From Oscarella lobularis (taxonomy: Eukaryota; Porifera; Homoscleromorpha; Homosclerophorida; Oscarellidae), in assembly GCF_947507565.1 (NCBI RefSeq), contig NC_089186.1, forward strand, positions 2,294,001-2,358,000: a stretch of DNA of 64,000 nt, written 5' to 3'. This document shows positions 34,401 through 47,337 of this stretch, one piece after another. Both the position numbers and the translations under genes were made by a program. The notes under the pieces were generated by a model, which searched no databases, had not been told where the DNA came from, and worked only from the letters and a program-made list of their open reading frames with translations. Every line of letters starts with the position of its first letter. Positions within the stretch are counted from its first letter, which is position 1.

Positions 34401-35216
34401 CAAAGCGATCAATGTATCGCCGCTCGTCTCCGTCGATCTGTCGCCGGCGGGAACGGAGAATCAGACGCGTCATTCGCCGTATAACAAGTGTATGTTCTTC
34501 ACGAAGGCGCAGCAGTATCGTCGATTGAAGCAGGAGTGGCCTACGAACATCGTATTAGGCCGATCGTTGATACAGGGTCTTGGGCTCTTTTCCAAACGCG
34601 ATATCGAGAAAGTAGGACTCCCCACGCAGCTCTCACTTCTCCATACAAATCTCCCATAATACATAGCATACGATGGTTATTGAGTACAAGGGATTAATTA
34701 TTCGAAACGAAGTCGCAAATCGACGCGAAAAGATTTACGACGATCAGGTTCGCTATCTCGCGCATTTCGCGCATTTATGACGTCGCTTGTTGTGTCATAA
34801 TAAATAAATAGAGACGCGGTTGTTATATGTTTCGTATCGATTCGGAGCAAGTGATCGATGCGACGATGCATGGCGGATTGGCAAGGTAGCAACGTCTTTT
34901 CCTCTCCTCTCTCTCTTCGCGTTTCCTTTCTATATCAATATCTGTTTTTTCCTATGTAGATACATCAATCATTCGTGCGATCCCAATTGCGTCGCCGAAG
35001 TCGTTCAGATTGACAAAGAGAAGAAGATTATTATTATTTCGAAGCGTTTCATCAAGAAAGGCGAAGAGGTATTTCTCTCTGCTTTGCATCTTCTATACCG
35101 GTAAGGCTCTTTTCTTTTTCTAGTTGACGTACGATTACAAGTTCGAGTTTGAAACGGAAGGAAGTAAGATTTCGTGCAATTGCGGCGCTTCGTGCTGTCG
35201 AAAGTGGATGAATTAA
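28434..35216 (+). CDS. KMT2C: KMT2C/D (MLL3/4-type) histone H3K4 methyltransferase
   Basis: Domains in order: PHD finger (DICRVCGSFGKG..., near 29930-30033); double PHD block (CENCGRNVDE..., CPVCRVDYAENE..., 30091-30520); HMG-box spliced across 31377 (MTHPNLKKDYP and VWRASDPKEREVYVNMARKN); long Pro/Ser/Thr region to 32500; extended PHD (CLLCGERGDGD, WIHLNCALWSREVYE, CHACGKDGASL); FYRN (FRIGSIVYHSLG) and FYRC at 33500-34220; SET domain (VLGRSLIQGLGLFSKRDIEK, YINHSCDPNCVAEV, LTYDYKFEF) and post-SET (CNCGASCCRKWMN). The stop TAA is 35214-35216. HMG plus paired PHDs marks the KMT2C/D rather than KMT2A/B branch. The N-terminal exons before 28970 are uncertain (the exon ending at 28618 does not join cleanly). 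Function: H3K4 monomethylation at enhancers. Its 3' end is copied three more times downstream. Confidence 0.92.
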
Positions 35217-35627
35217 AAAGTTGGAAGTTTTACGCGTGACTTGCGACTTGAGATGTTTTTCTATTGTCCCCGCACTAACGCTAATAACCTGAAAATACTG
35301 TTTTTGTACATAAGAACACCGATAACGCTGAAAAAAATAAGTTGAATCTTTTCCTTGAGACTAAATGGAAACGAAGGAAAAGACGAATTGGTAATAATTA
35401 CATACTTGTAGTTTTACAGTTGATTTGAATTGTGTAACGACTAAGAATAGCAGACGCAAGCGGACATCACCGACGAAAGGAATGTTGAAGAAATGAAGCA
35501 TAGTTTGAGCACTGATAAATAAAGACCGAAATGCGACTTTTTTGGAAGACGTCACGGCATAGAGCACGCTACTGCACTTTCCTTGACGTCACCACTATAG
35601 TCATGAGATTGAGTAAGCCGAGTGCGC

Positions 35628-38600
35628 ATGCGTTTGTGTTATTCTTTGTCGCTGTCCTTCTCTTCGTCGCATAAAGGCGCCAAGCTACGTGTAAGTCGAG
35701 GCTGAGTAGTAGTGTGATCGAATGAACCGAAAACGAATTCGTAGAATCACCGACTCACGACGAAAAACGTTGTTATTCATTAATTAGTTGGCTGATTGTT
35801 GTTGGCAGAAACGCACTCCGACAATGATCTCGTCCGCCATCGAGCGATTGGCCAAGATAATCGAGGAGGAAGATGAGGATGAATTGAAGAGTTTTCTTTC
35901 TACGGAAAAAGGATTTCGATCTTCGCAGGTATGGAATGGTTGCGTTTTTCATCGCTGCACAATATTGTATTCTCCTTTTCGTTAGTACAACCCCTGGTCT
36001 TCATTAATTCACTATGTGGCGGGAAGAGAGTTTGATTCGGCGGAGGAAGCCGATGATTGGCTCAGTTATGCGATTGTGCAAAAGAATCAAGACATTGAAA
36101 AGAAATCAGAAATGGTATGAATACGTTTTGGATTGGTAAATTAATTGATGCGTGGATGCAGTATGGACTCCGCCCACTTCACTGTGCGTGCGAGTGGGGA
36201 AATATTTTTGGCGTTGAATGGCTCGTCACTCACGGTGCAAATATCAACGTGAAAGACTGGGTATGACTTGGAATTGATTTTATATGGTTTCACTCATCAC
36301 TCTTCTTTAGATGAGACGTACGCCATATTCTCATGCCTGTGGAAGTTCCGTTGACACAATGAAGAAAATGGTCTATCTCGAAGAACATGGCTACATTTTG
36401 TCACAACCTGATATTGTAACAGAATTGATATCAACCCTCTCGCAACAATAACTTTTGATTTATAGGTTTGGGGAGCTCAAAATCAATTTTCGTCATCTGA
36501 AAAAGCAAATGAGATTTTTAATTATCTTGTTAATGAAAAAGGATTCAGTGTCAATGCTATTGAAGAAGAGGGGATACATGATGTCCTTTTTTTGCTACAT
36601 GTGCAATATTTGTAATAGTATGGTGGCTTCACTCCTCTGCATTCTGCCTGCGAGAATGGAAGCATTTTTGGAGTGAAATGGCTTGTGGAACACAAGGCTG
36701 ATATCAATAGCGTCGACAAGGTTAGAAGATTTCACTTGTGATACTTTTATTCTTATTTCATCTTCAGAGGGGCAGAACGCCTTTTATGTGGGCGTGTAAA
36801 AGTTCCATCGATCGTTTAGCGAAAGTTCGCTACTTGGATGAAAAAGGAGCAAACTGTCAAGCAAAAGATCACGTGAGATGTTGTTTATTTGCTACAAATT
36901 CAACAAATCGCCGTCTTTTTTATTCAGGAAGGGAAGACGGCTTTGTTTCGCGCCACCCGCTCCTCAGAGTGTGAAGATGACGAAGTGAAAGATGTTCTTC
37001 GATATCTTGTCATTGAGAAAGGCATTGATATCAACTCTGTTGATGAGGTCGCATTCTTACGATATTTTGCATTTTTATTTGTTAATCCGATTTTTAGAAG
37101 GGAAGGACACCCTTATTGTACGCATGTTATGAGCATCCTTCTTTCCTTGTCATTCAGCAACTAATTGAATTAGGAGCTGATGTCTCTGTCAGAAATAAGG
37201 TTAGTCAGAATTCTCATTTCTCAATCGTTCTCTATTCAAATCTTTGTAGAACAAACAAAATGCATTGCATATGGTTGCAGAAAGCTATTCAAGAGACGCA
37301 TCAGTTATTGATCTATTGATTAAGAATGGTGTTGACGTCACGTGTCAAGATCAGGTAACGTGATTTTCTTGTAAATTAGAGAGAATCTATAAACGTGAAT
37401 TTCAGGACGGAAAGACGCCTCATCAGGTAGCAGGGAATGGTAGAATGATTGCTCTCCTTCGACAACATTACGTACGTCATCATTTTTATTGAGTTTCTTT
37501 AGGTATTTATTTTAATAGGACGCCGCTCGATTTTCCGTTCTTCAACGAGAAAAAGTTCGTCCAGATTCAATGAAATTCTGCGTAGTAGGCAGCGAAATGG
37601 CGGGAAAAACGACGTACGTGAATTCTCTTCTTCAACTCAATCAACCCCCACCCAAAGAGAAAGATCGTACACCGGGTGTCGATATTCATAATTGTGAAAA
37701 TGAGGAAATTGGCAAAGGATCGTGGTGGGACTTTGGTGCCCAACCCACATTCCACAGCGCACATGGGCTCTTCTTTCAAAAGTCCAATACAATGTTCATT
37801 CTCATTCTTCCAATTCGAAAGAGAGACGAGATGACGTCAGAAAAAGAAAAGTGTCTTCTAGAAGAAGGCCGTTTCTGGTGCGCATTTGCCAAGGCTTCAT
37901 TAACAACGCATCTGTCTCACGTGACGTCGCTAATTCCATTTATGATAATATTCAATTTAATCGGTTTTGAAGAAAAGGCGGGAATCGGAGTGAGTTTCCA
38001 GATGAAACGAGTCGCCAGAGAGCTTCGGAAATTATTTGGCAATACGTTCAATATCGAAATTGATCACGTGATCGAAATGGATTGCAGTAAGAGCAATTCG
38101 GTTCGCATGGACGATTGTCGACAGAAGCTCAAGAAAATTCGTGAAAAAATGCTAGAGGTAATGACTCAATAATCTAAAAATCAATTTGACACATTTTGGT
38201 TTTCACAGGCAGCAAATGGCGTTCCGAAATTGTGCCACGAAATTGAGAAGCATCTCTCTATTCCGGACAAAAAGAGAAAACGTCCATTGGCCTATTTCCT
38301 GACGACTGAAGAATTCCAGAAGTTGATAGCTGAAGAGGTCAAACTCGTTCTAAACGAGGACGAGAAAAAAGTGGCCGTTGAATATCTTGACTCGTGCGGA
38401 TTAGTGAGTAATTACTATTAGTTTTGCACAGATTACTAATGTGTTTATATAGATTATTAATCTGGGTCGTCGCATCTGTGTTCGACCTCAGTGGCTGTGT
38501 CATAATGTAATCGGTCCTCTTCTCGCTCCTCCCTGGTTTCCAGTCGCCATGCAGACGGGGAAATCGGGAAAGGCGTCAAAGAGCGACATTGAATCGGCTC

Positions 38601-39648
38601 TGACGGCATTTGAAGACGACCTTATACACAAGGACCGTCCATCTGCATTCGTTGTGAAGGCTGACGTTGCAATTGAAGTTCTTCGCTATTTGGATCTGTG
38701 CATTGAGCTGGAAGACGAGCCTGGAATGTATCAGATTCCCGCTCTTCTCGACGATTCAATTCCTCCCGCCGCCTGGGTTAAAGATTTGACGTTGGACGTG
38801 TATCATGGACAACGATACGAGTGCCTCCATTCCGTCGACATCATCTCGCCGTCGTCGTTCGTCATTCTTCAATGTCGTTGCTCTCGTCTGACGAACACGA
38901 GTCAAAAGCTTTGGAAGAACGGCATCAAATTAGTGAGGATCTTTGGCAATAAAGTAATTGAGTGTCTTGTCCAATTGGGACTCAAGAAGGGACGTCATTG
39001 CATCGACGTCATCCTTCGTTGGTCCAGCAAAGTCAAATGTGACGCCGAAGCAAAGAAATTCTTTAATGAGCTAAAATCATTGATTGCTCAAGCGTGCGAG
39101 GAACGCAGTCCGGGAGTTATTCTCGATTGGTTCTATTTAGACAGTTCTCATCTGAAAGAACTTGATGAAGATCCTGCTATTTATTCGTCAGGTGAGGTCG
39201 ATCAGAAAGTCAATGAAAAGGCTCTCGATCACCTCTTGTTTTCCACTCGCCCTGAAAGACACCATCGTTCTTCTGTCAGAGATTTAGTAATCATATTCGG
39301 TTTCAGTTCAGGTATGCCTTCTCTTGACCTTTTTCTTATAAGTGTAATTGTTTTTTAGATTTTTTCCCTCCTGATGATGCTCTGGTATCTGACGATCTGA
39401 TCACGGCCTGCGCTCTCGTTGGTGAATCATTGTGGGAAAATCTGGGTGCCTCTCTTCTCAGTCGAGGTGATCTTCAATACATTCGTGAACACATTCGTCG
39501 TGACTACGCTCGTATGGTCGAAGTGTTGACAGTGTGGAACACTGCGAAATCACCTTCAGTGGGTCAGCTTCTAGGATGGTTTGAGGAGTTCGGAGTAAAC
39601 CGATTCGTTATCAAATCAAAATATGAATCACTGTGTGGTCGTAAGTAG
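35628..39648 (+). CDS. ROCO copy A: ankyrin repeats, Roc, COR, death domain
   Basis: Architecture as in DAPK1 but without the kinase. There are about nine ankyrin-type repeats, one per exon (for example YGLRPLHCAC, RGRTPFMWAC, KGRTPLLYAC); a Roc GTPase exon from 37517 with P-loop GSEMAGKTT and the DxxG-like WDFGAQPTF; COR (LAYFLTTEEFQ, LGRRICVRPQWLCHNVIG); and a death domain (LITACALVGESLWENLGASL...WFEEFGVNRFVIKSKYES). The stop TAG is 39646-39648. The first exon used in the other copies has lost its ATG here; an alternative in-frame ATG at 35628 gives MRLCYSLSLSF and splices at 35690. The donor of the sixth ankyrin-region exon (36571) reads GG instead of GT, and read-through meets a stop. The gene may therefore be impaired, or may skip that exon. 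Confidence 0.75.
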
Positions 39649-39886
39649 ACATCGTCTTTTTTATTGCTTTTATTTTTTTCTGAGTGGCTTGAACGTTTCA
39701 TAACTTTTTACGCAATATTTTTGTATGTTATTGTCTATCTTTTGGACACGAAATTGAATGGACATGAAAATCAGTGTGCTCAATTAAATGAATCAATGAA
39801 GGTTATTTAGCGCGCTTTGACTCATTTTGCTTTTGCGTTTTCTTTCGATTTTGTTAGACAGACGTCGATGATCATGCAGAAATCGA

Positions 39887-40094
39887 TGTGACGACGAGAC
39901 AAACTGCCAACGGAAGTACACGTCAGAAGGTGAGGCCTCCTGAGGGGAAACAAGAGCAAAACCTCTCATTCACGACATTAGGAAGAAGTCCCATTGACAC
40001 AATCGGATTTCAACGAACCAAAACTAACCGAATCGATGGACGCTTTCACGGAGAACGCGTAAGATTCTCACACGAGGGCCTAATTTGTATTTGA
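39887..40094 (+). pseudogene. Decayed N-terminal fragment of the Phafin-like gene
   Basis: The segment aligns to the first exons of the intact Phafin-like copies (ATCGATGTGACGACGAGAC against the ATCGACGCGACGACAAGAC of copy 44956), with many substitutions and small indels. It ends where the next SET relic begins. No start codon in the family position. The upstream AAATGAATCAATG...TTATTTAGCGCGC element is still present at 39785-39815. Confidence 0.75.
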
Positions 40095-40139
40095 AGCTCG
40101 AAGAATGTCATCATAGACGCTATAGGATGAAGGGAAGAG

Positions 40140-40889
40140 AATGAGAGACGTCATTGGCCGTATAACAAGTGCACGAAAGCGCAGCAGTATCGTCGATTGA
40201 AGCAGGAGTGTCCAACGAACGTCGTATTAGGTCGATCGTTGATCGAGAGGTCTTGGGCTCTTTTCCAAACGCGATATCGAGAAAGTAGGACTCCCCACGC
40301 ACATAGCTCTCACTTCTCCATACGTAATACATATAGCATACGATGGTTATTGAGTACAAGGGATTAATTATTCGAAACGAAGTCGCAAATCGACGCGAAA
40401 AGATTTACGACGATCAGGTTGGCTATTTATGACGTCGCTCGTTGTTTTTTGACGTCATAATAAATAAATAAATAGAGACGCGGTTGTTATATGTTTCGTA
40501 TCGATTCGGAGCAAGTGATCGATGCGACGATGCACGGCGGATTGGCAAGGTAACAACGTCTTTTCCTCTTCTCTCTCTCTTCGCGTTTCCTTTTTATATC
40601 GATATCTGTTTTTCCCTATGTAGATACATCAATCATTCGTGCGATCCCAATTGCGTCGCCGAAGTCGTTCAGATTGACAAAGAGAAGAAGATTATTATTA
40701 TTTCGAAGCGTTTCATCAAGAAAGGCGAAGAGGTATTTCTCTCTGCTTTGCATCTTCTATATCGGGCGGGAGGGTAAGGCTCTTTTCTTTTTCTAGTTGA
40801 CGTACGATTACAAGTTCGAGTTTGAAACGGAAGGAAGTAAGATTTCGTGCAATTGCGGCGCTTCGTGCTGTCGAAAGTGGATGAATTAA
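40140..40889 (+). pseudogene. SET-domain relic B (3' end of KMT2 duplicated)
   Basis: Copies KMT2 from within the pre-SET exon (equivalent of about 34480) to the stop and 3' flank. The first exon has a deletion (the part coding CMFF is gone) and an indel (TTGATCGAGAGGTCTTGG against TTGATACAGGGTCTTGG) that shifts the frame. The three last exons, with VIDATMHGG, YINHSCDPNC and the post-SET cysteines, are intact with good splice sites. It has no start or promoter of its own, so it is a by-product of the duplication. Confidence 0.85.
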
Positions 40890-41172
40890 AAAGTCGGAAG
40901 TTTTACGCGTAACTTGAGATGTTTTTCTATTGTCCCCGCACTAACGCTAATAACCTGAAAATACAGTTTTTGTACATAAGAACACCGATAACGCTGAAAA
41001 AATAAGTTGAATGCTAGCAGAGTTTTTCCTGATGGAAGCGAAAGGTAATAATCACATACATGCAGTTTTACAGTTGATTTGAATTGTGTAATTAATTTAT
41101 CTGTGACGTCACCGCTTTAGTCATGAGATTCATTAAGCCGAGTGCGCATGCGTTTATTATTCTTTGTCCACT

Positions 41173-44100
41173 ATGACTTCGTCCTTCTCTTCGCCGCGTA
41201 AGGACGTCAAGCGACGTGTAAGTCGAGGCTCTTTGCCGCAAGAAGACGTCAAGCGACGTGTAAGTCGAGACTGAGTAGTGTGATGAACCGAAAAGGAATT
41301 CGTAGAATGACCGACTCACGACGAAAAACGTTGTTATTCATTAATTAGTTTGCTGATTGTTGTTGGCAGAAACGCACTCCGAGAATGGTCTCGTCCAAGA
41401 TCGAGCGATTGGCTAAGATAATCGAGGAGGAAGATGAAGATGAATTGGAGAGTTTTCTTTCTACAGAAAAAGGATTTCGATCTTATCAGGTATGGAATGA
41501 TCGCGTTTTTCATCGCTGCACAATATTGTATTCTCCTTTTCGTTAGTACAACCCCTGGTCTTCATTAATTCACTATGTGGCGGGAAGAGAGTTTGATTCG
41601 GCGGAGGAAGTCGATGATTGGCTCACTTATGCAATTGTGCAAATGAATCAAGACATTGAAACAGAAGTGATATGAATACGTTTTGGATTGGTAAATTAAT
41701 TGATGCGTGGATGCAGATTGGACTCCGCCCACTTGACTGTGCGTGTTTGTGGGGAAATATTTTTGGCGTTGAATGGCTCGTCACTCACGGTGCAAATTTC
41801 AACGTGGAAGACGACGTATGACGTGAAATTGATTTCATATGGTTTCACTAATCACTCTTTTTTAGTTGAGACGTACGCCATATTCTTTTGCCTGTGCAAG
41901 TTCCGTTGACACGATGAAGAAAATGGTCTATCTCGAAGAACATGGCTACATTTTGTCACCATCTGATATTGTAACAGAATTGATATCAACCCTCTCGCAA
42001 CAATAACTTTTGATTTATAGGTTTGGGGAGCTGAAAATCAATTTTCGTCATCTGAAAAAGCAAATGAGATTTTTAATTATCTTGTTAATGAAAAAGGATT
42101 GAGTGTCAATGCTATTGAAGAAAAGGTGATACATGATGTGCTTTTTTTGCTACATGTGCAATATTTGTAATAGTATGGGCACACTCCTCTGCATCGTGCC
42201 TCCGAGAATGGAAGCATTTTTGGAATGAAATGGCTTGTGGAACACAAGGCTGATATCAATAGCGTCGACGTGGTTAGAAGATTTCACTTGTGATACTTTT
42301 ATTCTTATTTCATCTTCAGGATGGCACAACGCCTTTTATGTGGGCGTGTAGAAGTTCCATCAATCGTTTAGCGAAAGTTCGCTACTGGGATGAAAAAGGA
42401 GCAAACTGTCAAGCAAAAGATCACGTGAGATGTTGTTTATTTGCTGCAAATTCAACAAATCGCCGTCTTTTTTATTCAGTATGGGAAGACGGCTTTGTCT
42501 CATGCCACCGACCCCTCAAAGTGTGAAGATGACGAAGTGAAAGATGTTCTTCGATATCTTGTCATTGAGAAAGGCATTGATATCAACTCTGTTGATAAGG
42601 TCGCATTCTTACGATATTTTGCATTTTTGTTTGTTAATCCTATTTTTAGGAGGGAGAGACACCCGTATTGTACGCATGTGAATATCATCCTTCTTTCCTT
42701 GTCATTCAGCAACTAATTGAATTAGGAGCTGATGTCTCTGTCAGAAATAAGGTTAGTCAGAATTCTCATTTCTCAATCGTTTTCTATTCAAATCTTTGTA
42801 GAAGAAACAAAATGCATTGCATATGGTTGCACAGAGCAATTCAAGCGTAGACGTATCATCAGTTATTAATCTATTGATTAAGAAGGGTGTTGACGTCACG
42901 TGTCAAGATGAGGTGACGTGATTTTCTTGTAAATTAGAGAGAATCTATAAACGTGAATTTAAGGACGGAAACACGCCTCATCAGGTGGCTGAAGATGGTG
43001 AAACAAGAGCTCTCCTTCGACAGCATTATGTACGTCATCATTTTGATTCAGTTCCCGTATGTATTTATTTCAATAGGACGCCGCTCGATTTTCCGTTCTT
43101 CAACGAGAAACGGTTCGTCCGGATTCAATTAAATTCTGCGTAGTTGGCAAAGAAATGGCGGGAAAAACGACGTACGTGAATTCTCTTCTTCGACTCAATC
43201 AACCCCCACCCAAAGAAAAAGATGCTAGAGGTAATAACTCAGTAATCTAAAAATGACTTTTTAACGCATTTTGGTTTTCACAGGCAGCAGATGGCGTTCC
43301 GAAATTATGCTACGAAATTGGGAAGCATCTCTCTATTCCGGACGAAGAGAGAGAAGATCCATTGGCCTATTTCCTGACAACTGAAGAATTTCAGAAATGG
43401 ATAGCTCTTGAGGTCAAACTCGTTCTAAACGAAGACGAGAAAAAAGTGGCTGTTGAATATCTGGACTCGTCCGGATTAGTAAGTGATTAGCATTTTCTTT
43501 GCACAGATTACTAATATGTTTATATAGATTATTAATCTTGGTCGTCGCATCTGTGTTCGACCTCAGTGGCTGTGTCATAATGTAATCGGTCCTCTTCTCG
43601 CTCCACCCTTGTTTCCGGTTGCCTTGCAGACCAGGAAATCGGGAAAGGCGTCAAAGAACGACATTAAATCGGCTCTGACGGCATTTGAAGACGACCTCAT
43701 ACACAAGGACCGTCCATCTGAATTCGTTGTGAAAACCGACGACGCAATTGAAGTTCTTCGCTATTTGGATCTGTGCATTGAGCTGGAAGACGCGCCTGGA
43801 ATGTATCAGATTCCCGCTCTTCTCGACGATTCAATTCCTCCCGCCGCCTGGGTTAAAGATTCGACGTTGGACGTGTATCGTGGCCAACGATATGAATGTA
43901 ATAAGTCAGTCGACATCATCTCACCGTCGTCGTTCGTCATTCTTCAATGTCGTTGTTCTCGTCTGACGAACACAAGTGAAGAGCTTTGGAAGAACGGCAT
44001 AAAGTTAGTGAGGATTGTCGGTAATAAAGTAATCGAGTGTCTCATCCAATTGGGAATAAAGAAGGGACGTCATTGCATTGACATCGTTTTTCGTTGGTCC

Positions 44101-44725
44101 AGCAAAGTCAGTTGCGAGGTTGAAACGAAGAAATTCTTCAATGAACTGAAATCTATGATCGCTGAAGCGTGCGATGAACGAAGTCCGGGGGTTATTCTCA
44201 ATTGGTTCTATTTAGACAGTTCTCATCTTCAGCAACTCAACGAAGATCCTGCTATTTATTTGTCAAGTGAAGTCGATCAGAAAGTCAATGCGAAGGCTTT
44301 GGATCACCTCTTGTTTTCCGCTCGACCAGAAAGACGTCATCGTTCTTCCGTCAGAGATTTAGTGATTCTATCCGCTTTCACTTCAGGTATTCATTTTTTG
44401 GCGAGTATCTTTTCTTTTTAAAAATTATTATTCAGGTACTTTTCCTCCTGATGATGCTCCGGTATCAGACGATCTGATCACAGCCTGCGCTTTTGCCAAT
44501 GAATCATTATGGGAAAGTCTCGGCGCTTCTCTCCTCAGCCGAGGCGATCTTCACTATATTCGAGAGCACTTTGATCACAACCACGCTCGTATGATCGAAG
44601 TGTTAAAATCATGGAACAATGCGAAATCACCTACAGTGGGTCAGCTTCTAGGATTGCTTGAGCTGTTTGATGTGAATCGAAGGGCAATCATGTCGAAATT
44701 TGAATTGCTGTGTGGCAGTAAGTAG
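41173..44725 (+). pseudogene. ROCO copy B: Roc domain deleted, splice donor lost
   Basis: The first exon 41173-41217 encodes MTSSFSSPRKDVKRR. The ankyrin exons, COR and death domain are present (death domain AFANESLWESLGASLL; stop 44723-44725). Two lesions are seen. The donor after exon 3 reads AT instead of GT at 41670. In the Roc exon, about 530 bp are missing, joining the codons just after PPPKEKD to the last codons MLE (around 43215-43225); this removes everything after the P-loop and shifts the frame at the normal donor. A nearby GTAATC (43242) could act as an in-frame donor. Other exons show no stops, so inactivation is recent or incomplete. Confidence 0.75.
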
Positions 44726-44867
44726 ACATTGTCTTTTTTATTGTTTTTTTTATTTTGTTTATGAATGGCTGGCTGGCTTGGACGTTGCATGTAAAATTTT
44801 TTGAATGTTATTTTTTATCTTTAGGAGACGAGATTCGGTGAGGCGAATTAAAAAATCGGTGTGCTCA

Positions 44868-44955
44868 ATTAAATGAATCAATGCAGGTTATTTAGCGCGC
44901 TTTTGCTCATTTCGCTTCTTCGTGTTTTCTTTCGATTTTGATACAAGAGAGGGCG
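44868..44955 (+). promoter_or_regulatory. Conserved upstream element of the Phafin-like copies
   Basis: The block AATTAAATGAATCAATG(C/A)AGG followed by TTATTTAGCGCGCTTT lies 60-85 bp before each Phafin start: here, at 39779, 51407 and 55422. Outside the arrayed units it is not seen. It is probably the core promoter or 5' UTR carried with each copy. Confidence 0.5.
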
Positions 44956-46564
44956 ATGTTCAAGCGGAAATCGACGCGACGACAAGACAAACTGCCAACG
45001 GAAGTGCGCATCAGCAAGGTGAGGCCTCATCGAGAGGAACACGAGCCAAAAACATGGAATCCCACCTCCAGGAAGAAATCCCATTGGCTCAATCCGACTT
45101 CAACCAATCGAAAATCGCCGAAATACAAGGCCGCTTCCAGGGAGGATGCGTAAGCTTCTCGCGGGGGCCCCCATTCGTGGAAAAAAATGGAAGCTTGTGC
45201 ATTTCCGCACAGACGCTCCTAGTTCCGGGCCGAATTTTCATCCGCGAAGGAACCCTACTCAAAGTCTGTCGCCGCTGTCCAAAGCCGCGACACTTCTTCC
45301 TCTTCAACGACGTTTTGGTAATAAAAGAGCGAATGGGCGTGGCCCGATTATAGTTCTCTTTGAAAATGTGTTTATGTAGGTTTATGGGACGATATTGTCA
45401 CGTGGTCATTATGCTCAGCAACACGTGCTCACCTTGGATCAGATGTCCGTCTCATCTGAGTGTCATTTTATGCCTCAGGTCTATTCCATGGACGAAAGTC
45501 AAATCGATGAGCATTTGGGTAGGAAAATAAATAATGTTTAATGTATTTATTTATTTGTTTATAGATACTGATAATGCTTTTCAAATTAATCACACCAATA
45601 AATCGTTTCACGTTTTCGCGCCGAATTTGAGCGACAAGAACAATTGGCTATCGAATTTGAAAAAATTCATGGCAAAAGCGCAAAAAGGCCAAGGTCAAGA
45701 ATTAATTAAAACTATAAATGTTTTTAATTAATTAATTAATAATTTTAGAAAATATCCAACTTGTGACTCGCGCTGTTTGGGTCCCGGACGGAAAAGTCAC
45801 AGAATGCATGGTCTGTCGAAAAGCGAAATTCTCAACATTCAATAGAAAGGTACACATAAAAAATTGATTCTATTAATTAATCTTTTTATTTTAGCATCAC
45901 TGTCGCAATTGTGGCAAAGTCGTCTGCTCCGCGTGTTCAAGTCACAAAGTCGATCTTGTCGTCTTCCAAGGCAAGACGCCAAAACCGGGCGACGAACGTC
46001 TCGAACGCGTCTGCAACGAATGCTACAACTCGCTCGAGAAAAAATCAACCAACACCAAAGGCAAGATAAATAAATAAATAACGATTAACGCTTCTATTGT
46101 CTCTGGGACACGTGTAGCAGAAGACGTTACTTCTCCTAAATCGATTACAATAGTCGATGCGAGACCCATGGCTTCATCCAAGGTAATGATTGCATAGTTA
46201 GGGAGGGGGGCATTGAGTGGGATTCTATTGCGATTTCGTTGCCGTATGGTCGCCTAATTAGGAGGGGGAGGAAGTCCGGCTTCCCGGAATTTATTTTTTA
46301 TAGAAACCCGATCGTCCTCCGCCGCCCGCCGCTTCCGCCTCCGCCGACGCTGATGACGTCAAGACGGGTGCGTCTTTGAAATTGAATTTGAGGTCTAAAT
46401 ATATTTGGTGGATAGGAAAGGGTGATTCGGGTGATGACGTCACCTCGTCGGATTCCGACGATTCCGATCGATTGGACGACGATGATAGGGAGGAGTTGAA
46501 GACGACGCGTCGAGCATCGCTTCTCGGCGGAACGTCATGGGAACCAAGTACGTATTCAAAATAA
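44956..46564 (+). CDS. Phafin-like PH-FYVE protein, copy 1, C-terminally truncated
   Basis: The start ATG 44956 gives MFKRKSTRRQDKL. The PH domain is LLVPGRIFIREGTLLKVCR, KPRHFFLFNDVLVYGT, KSFHVFAPNLSDKNNWLS. The FYVE finger is WVPDGKVTECMVC, RKHHCRNCGKVVCSACS and VCNEC, with the WxxD and R-HHCR signatures that bind PI3P. Spacing and the order PH then FYVE match PLEKHF1/2 (Phafins), which act on endosomes and autophagosomes. An acidic Ser/Asp tail follows. Unlike copy 55512, this copy stops shortly after SWEP, in what is intron sequence in the longer copy, because SET relic C begins there. Confidence 0.8.
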
Positions 46565-46609
46565 ATATATATGCTTTTCTTGGTTTTTGACGTCATAATA
46601 AATAAATAG

Positions 46610-47021
46610 AGACGCGATTGTTATATGTTTCGTATCGATTCGGAGCAAGTGATCGATGCGACGATGCACGGCGGATTGGCAAGGTAACAACGTCTTTTCC
46701 TCTTCTTTCTCTCTTCTCGTTTCCTTTCTATATCGATATCTGTTTTTCCCTATGTAGATACATCAATCATTCGTGCGATCCCAATTGCGTCGCCGAAGTC
46801 GTTCAGATTGACAAAGAGAAGAAGATTATTATTATTTGGAAGCGTTTCATCAAGAAAGGCGAAGAGGTATTTCTCTGCTTTGCATCTTCTATATCAGGCG
46901 GGAGGGTAAGGCTCTTTTCTTTTTCTAGTTGACGTACGATTACAAGTTCGAGTTTGAAACGGAAGGAAGTAAGATTTCGTGCAATTGCGGCGCTTCGTGC
47001 TGTCGAAAGTGGATGAATTAG
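46610..47021 (+). pseudogene. SET-domain relic C
   Basis: Only the last three KMT2 exons are present, with conserved splice sites, ending TAG at 47019-47021. Relative to the parent it has Gly to Asp in RRGCYM (GAT for GGT) and Ser to Trp in IIIISKRF (TGG for TCG). No start codon belongs to it. It marks the left border of unit C. Confidence 0.85.
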
Positions 47022-47337
47022 AAAAGTTGGAAGTTTTACGCGTGACTTGCGACTTGAGATGTTTTTCTATTGTCCCGCAATAATGCTAATAACCGAAAAT
47101 ACTGTTTTTGTACATAAGAACACCGATAACGCTGAAAAAATAAGTTGAATCTTTTTCTTGAGACTGAATGGAAGCGAAGGAAAAACCAATTGGTAATAAT
47201 TGCATACTCCTAGTTTTGCAGTTGATTTGAATTTTTTAATTAATTTATTACAGATCTGTGACGTCACCACCATAGTCATGAGATTCAGTAAGCCCGTACT
47301 AAGCCGAGTGCGCATGCGTTTCTCATTTTTTGTTCCT

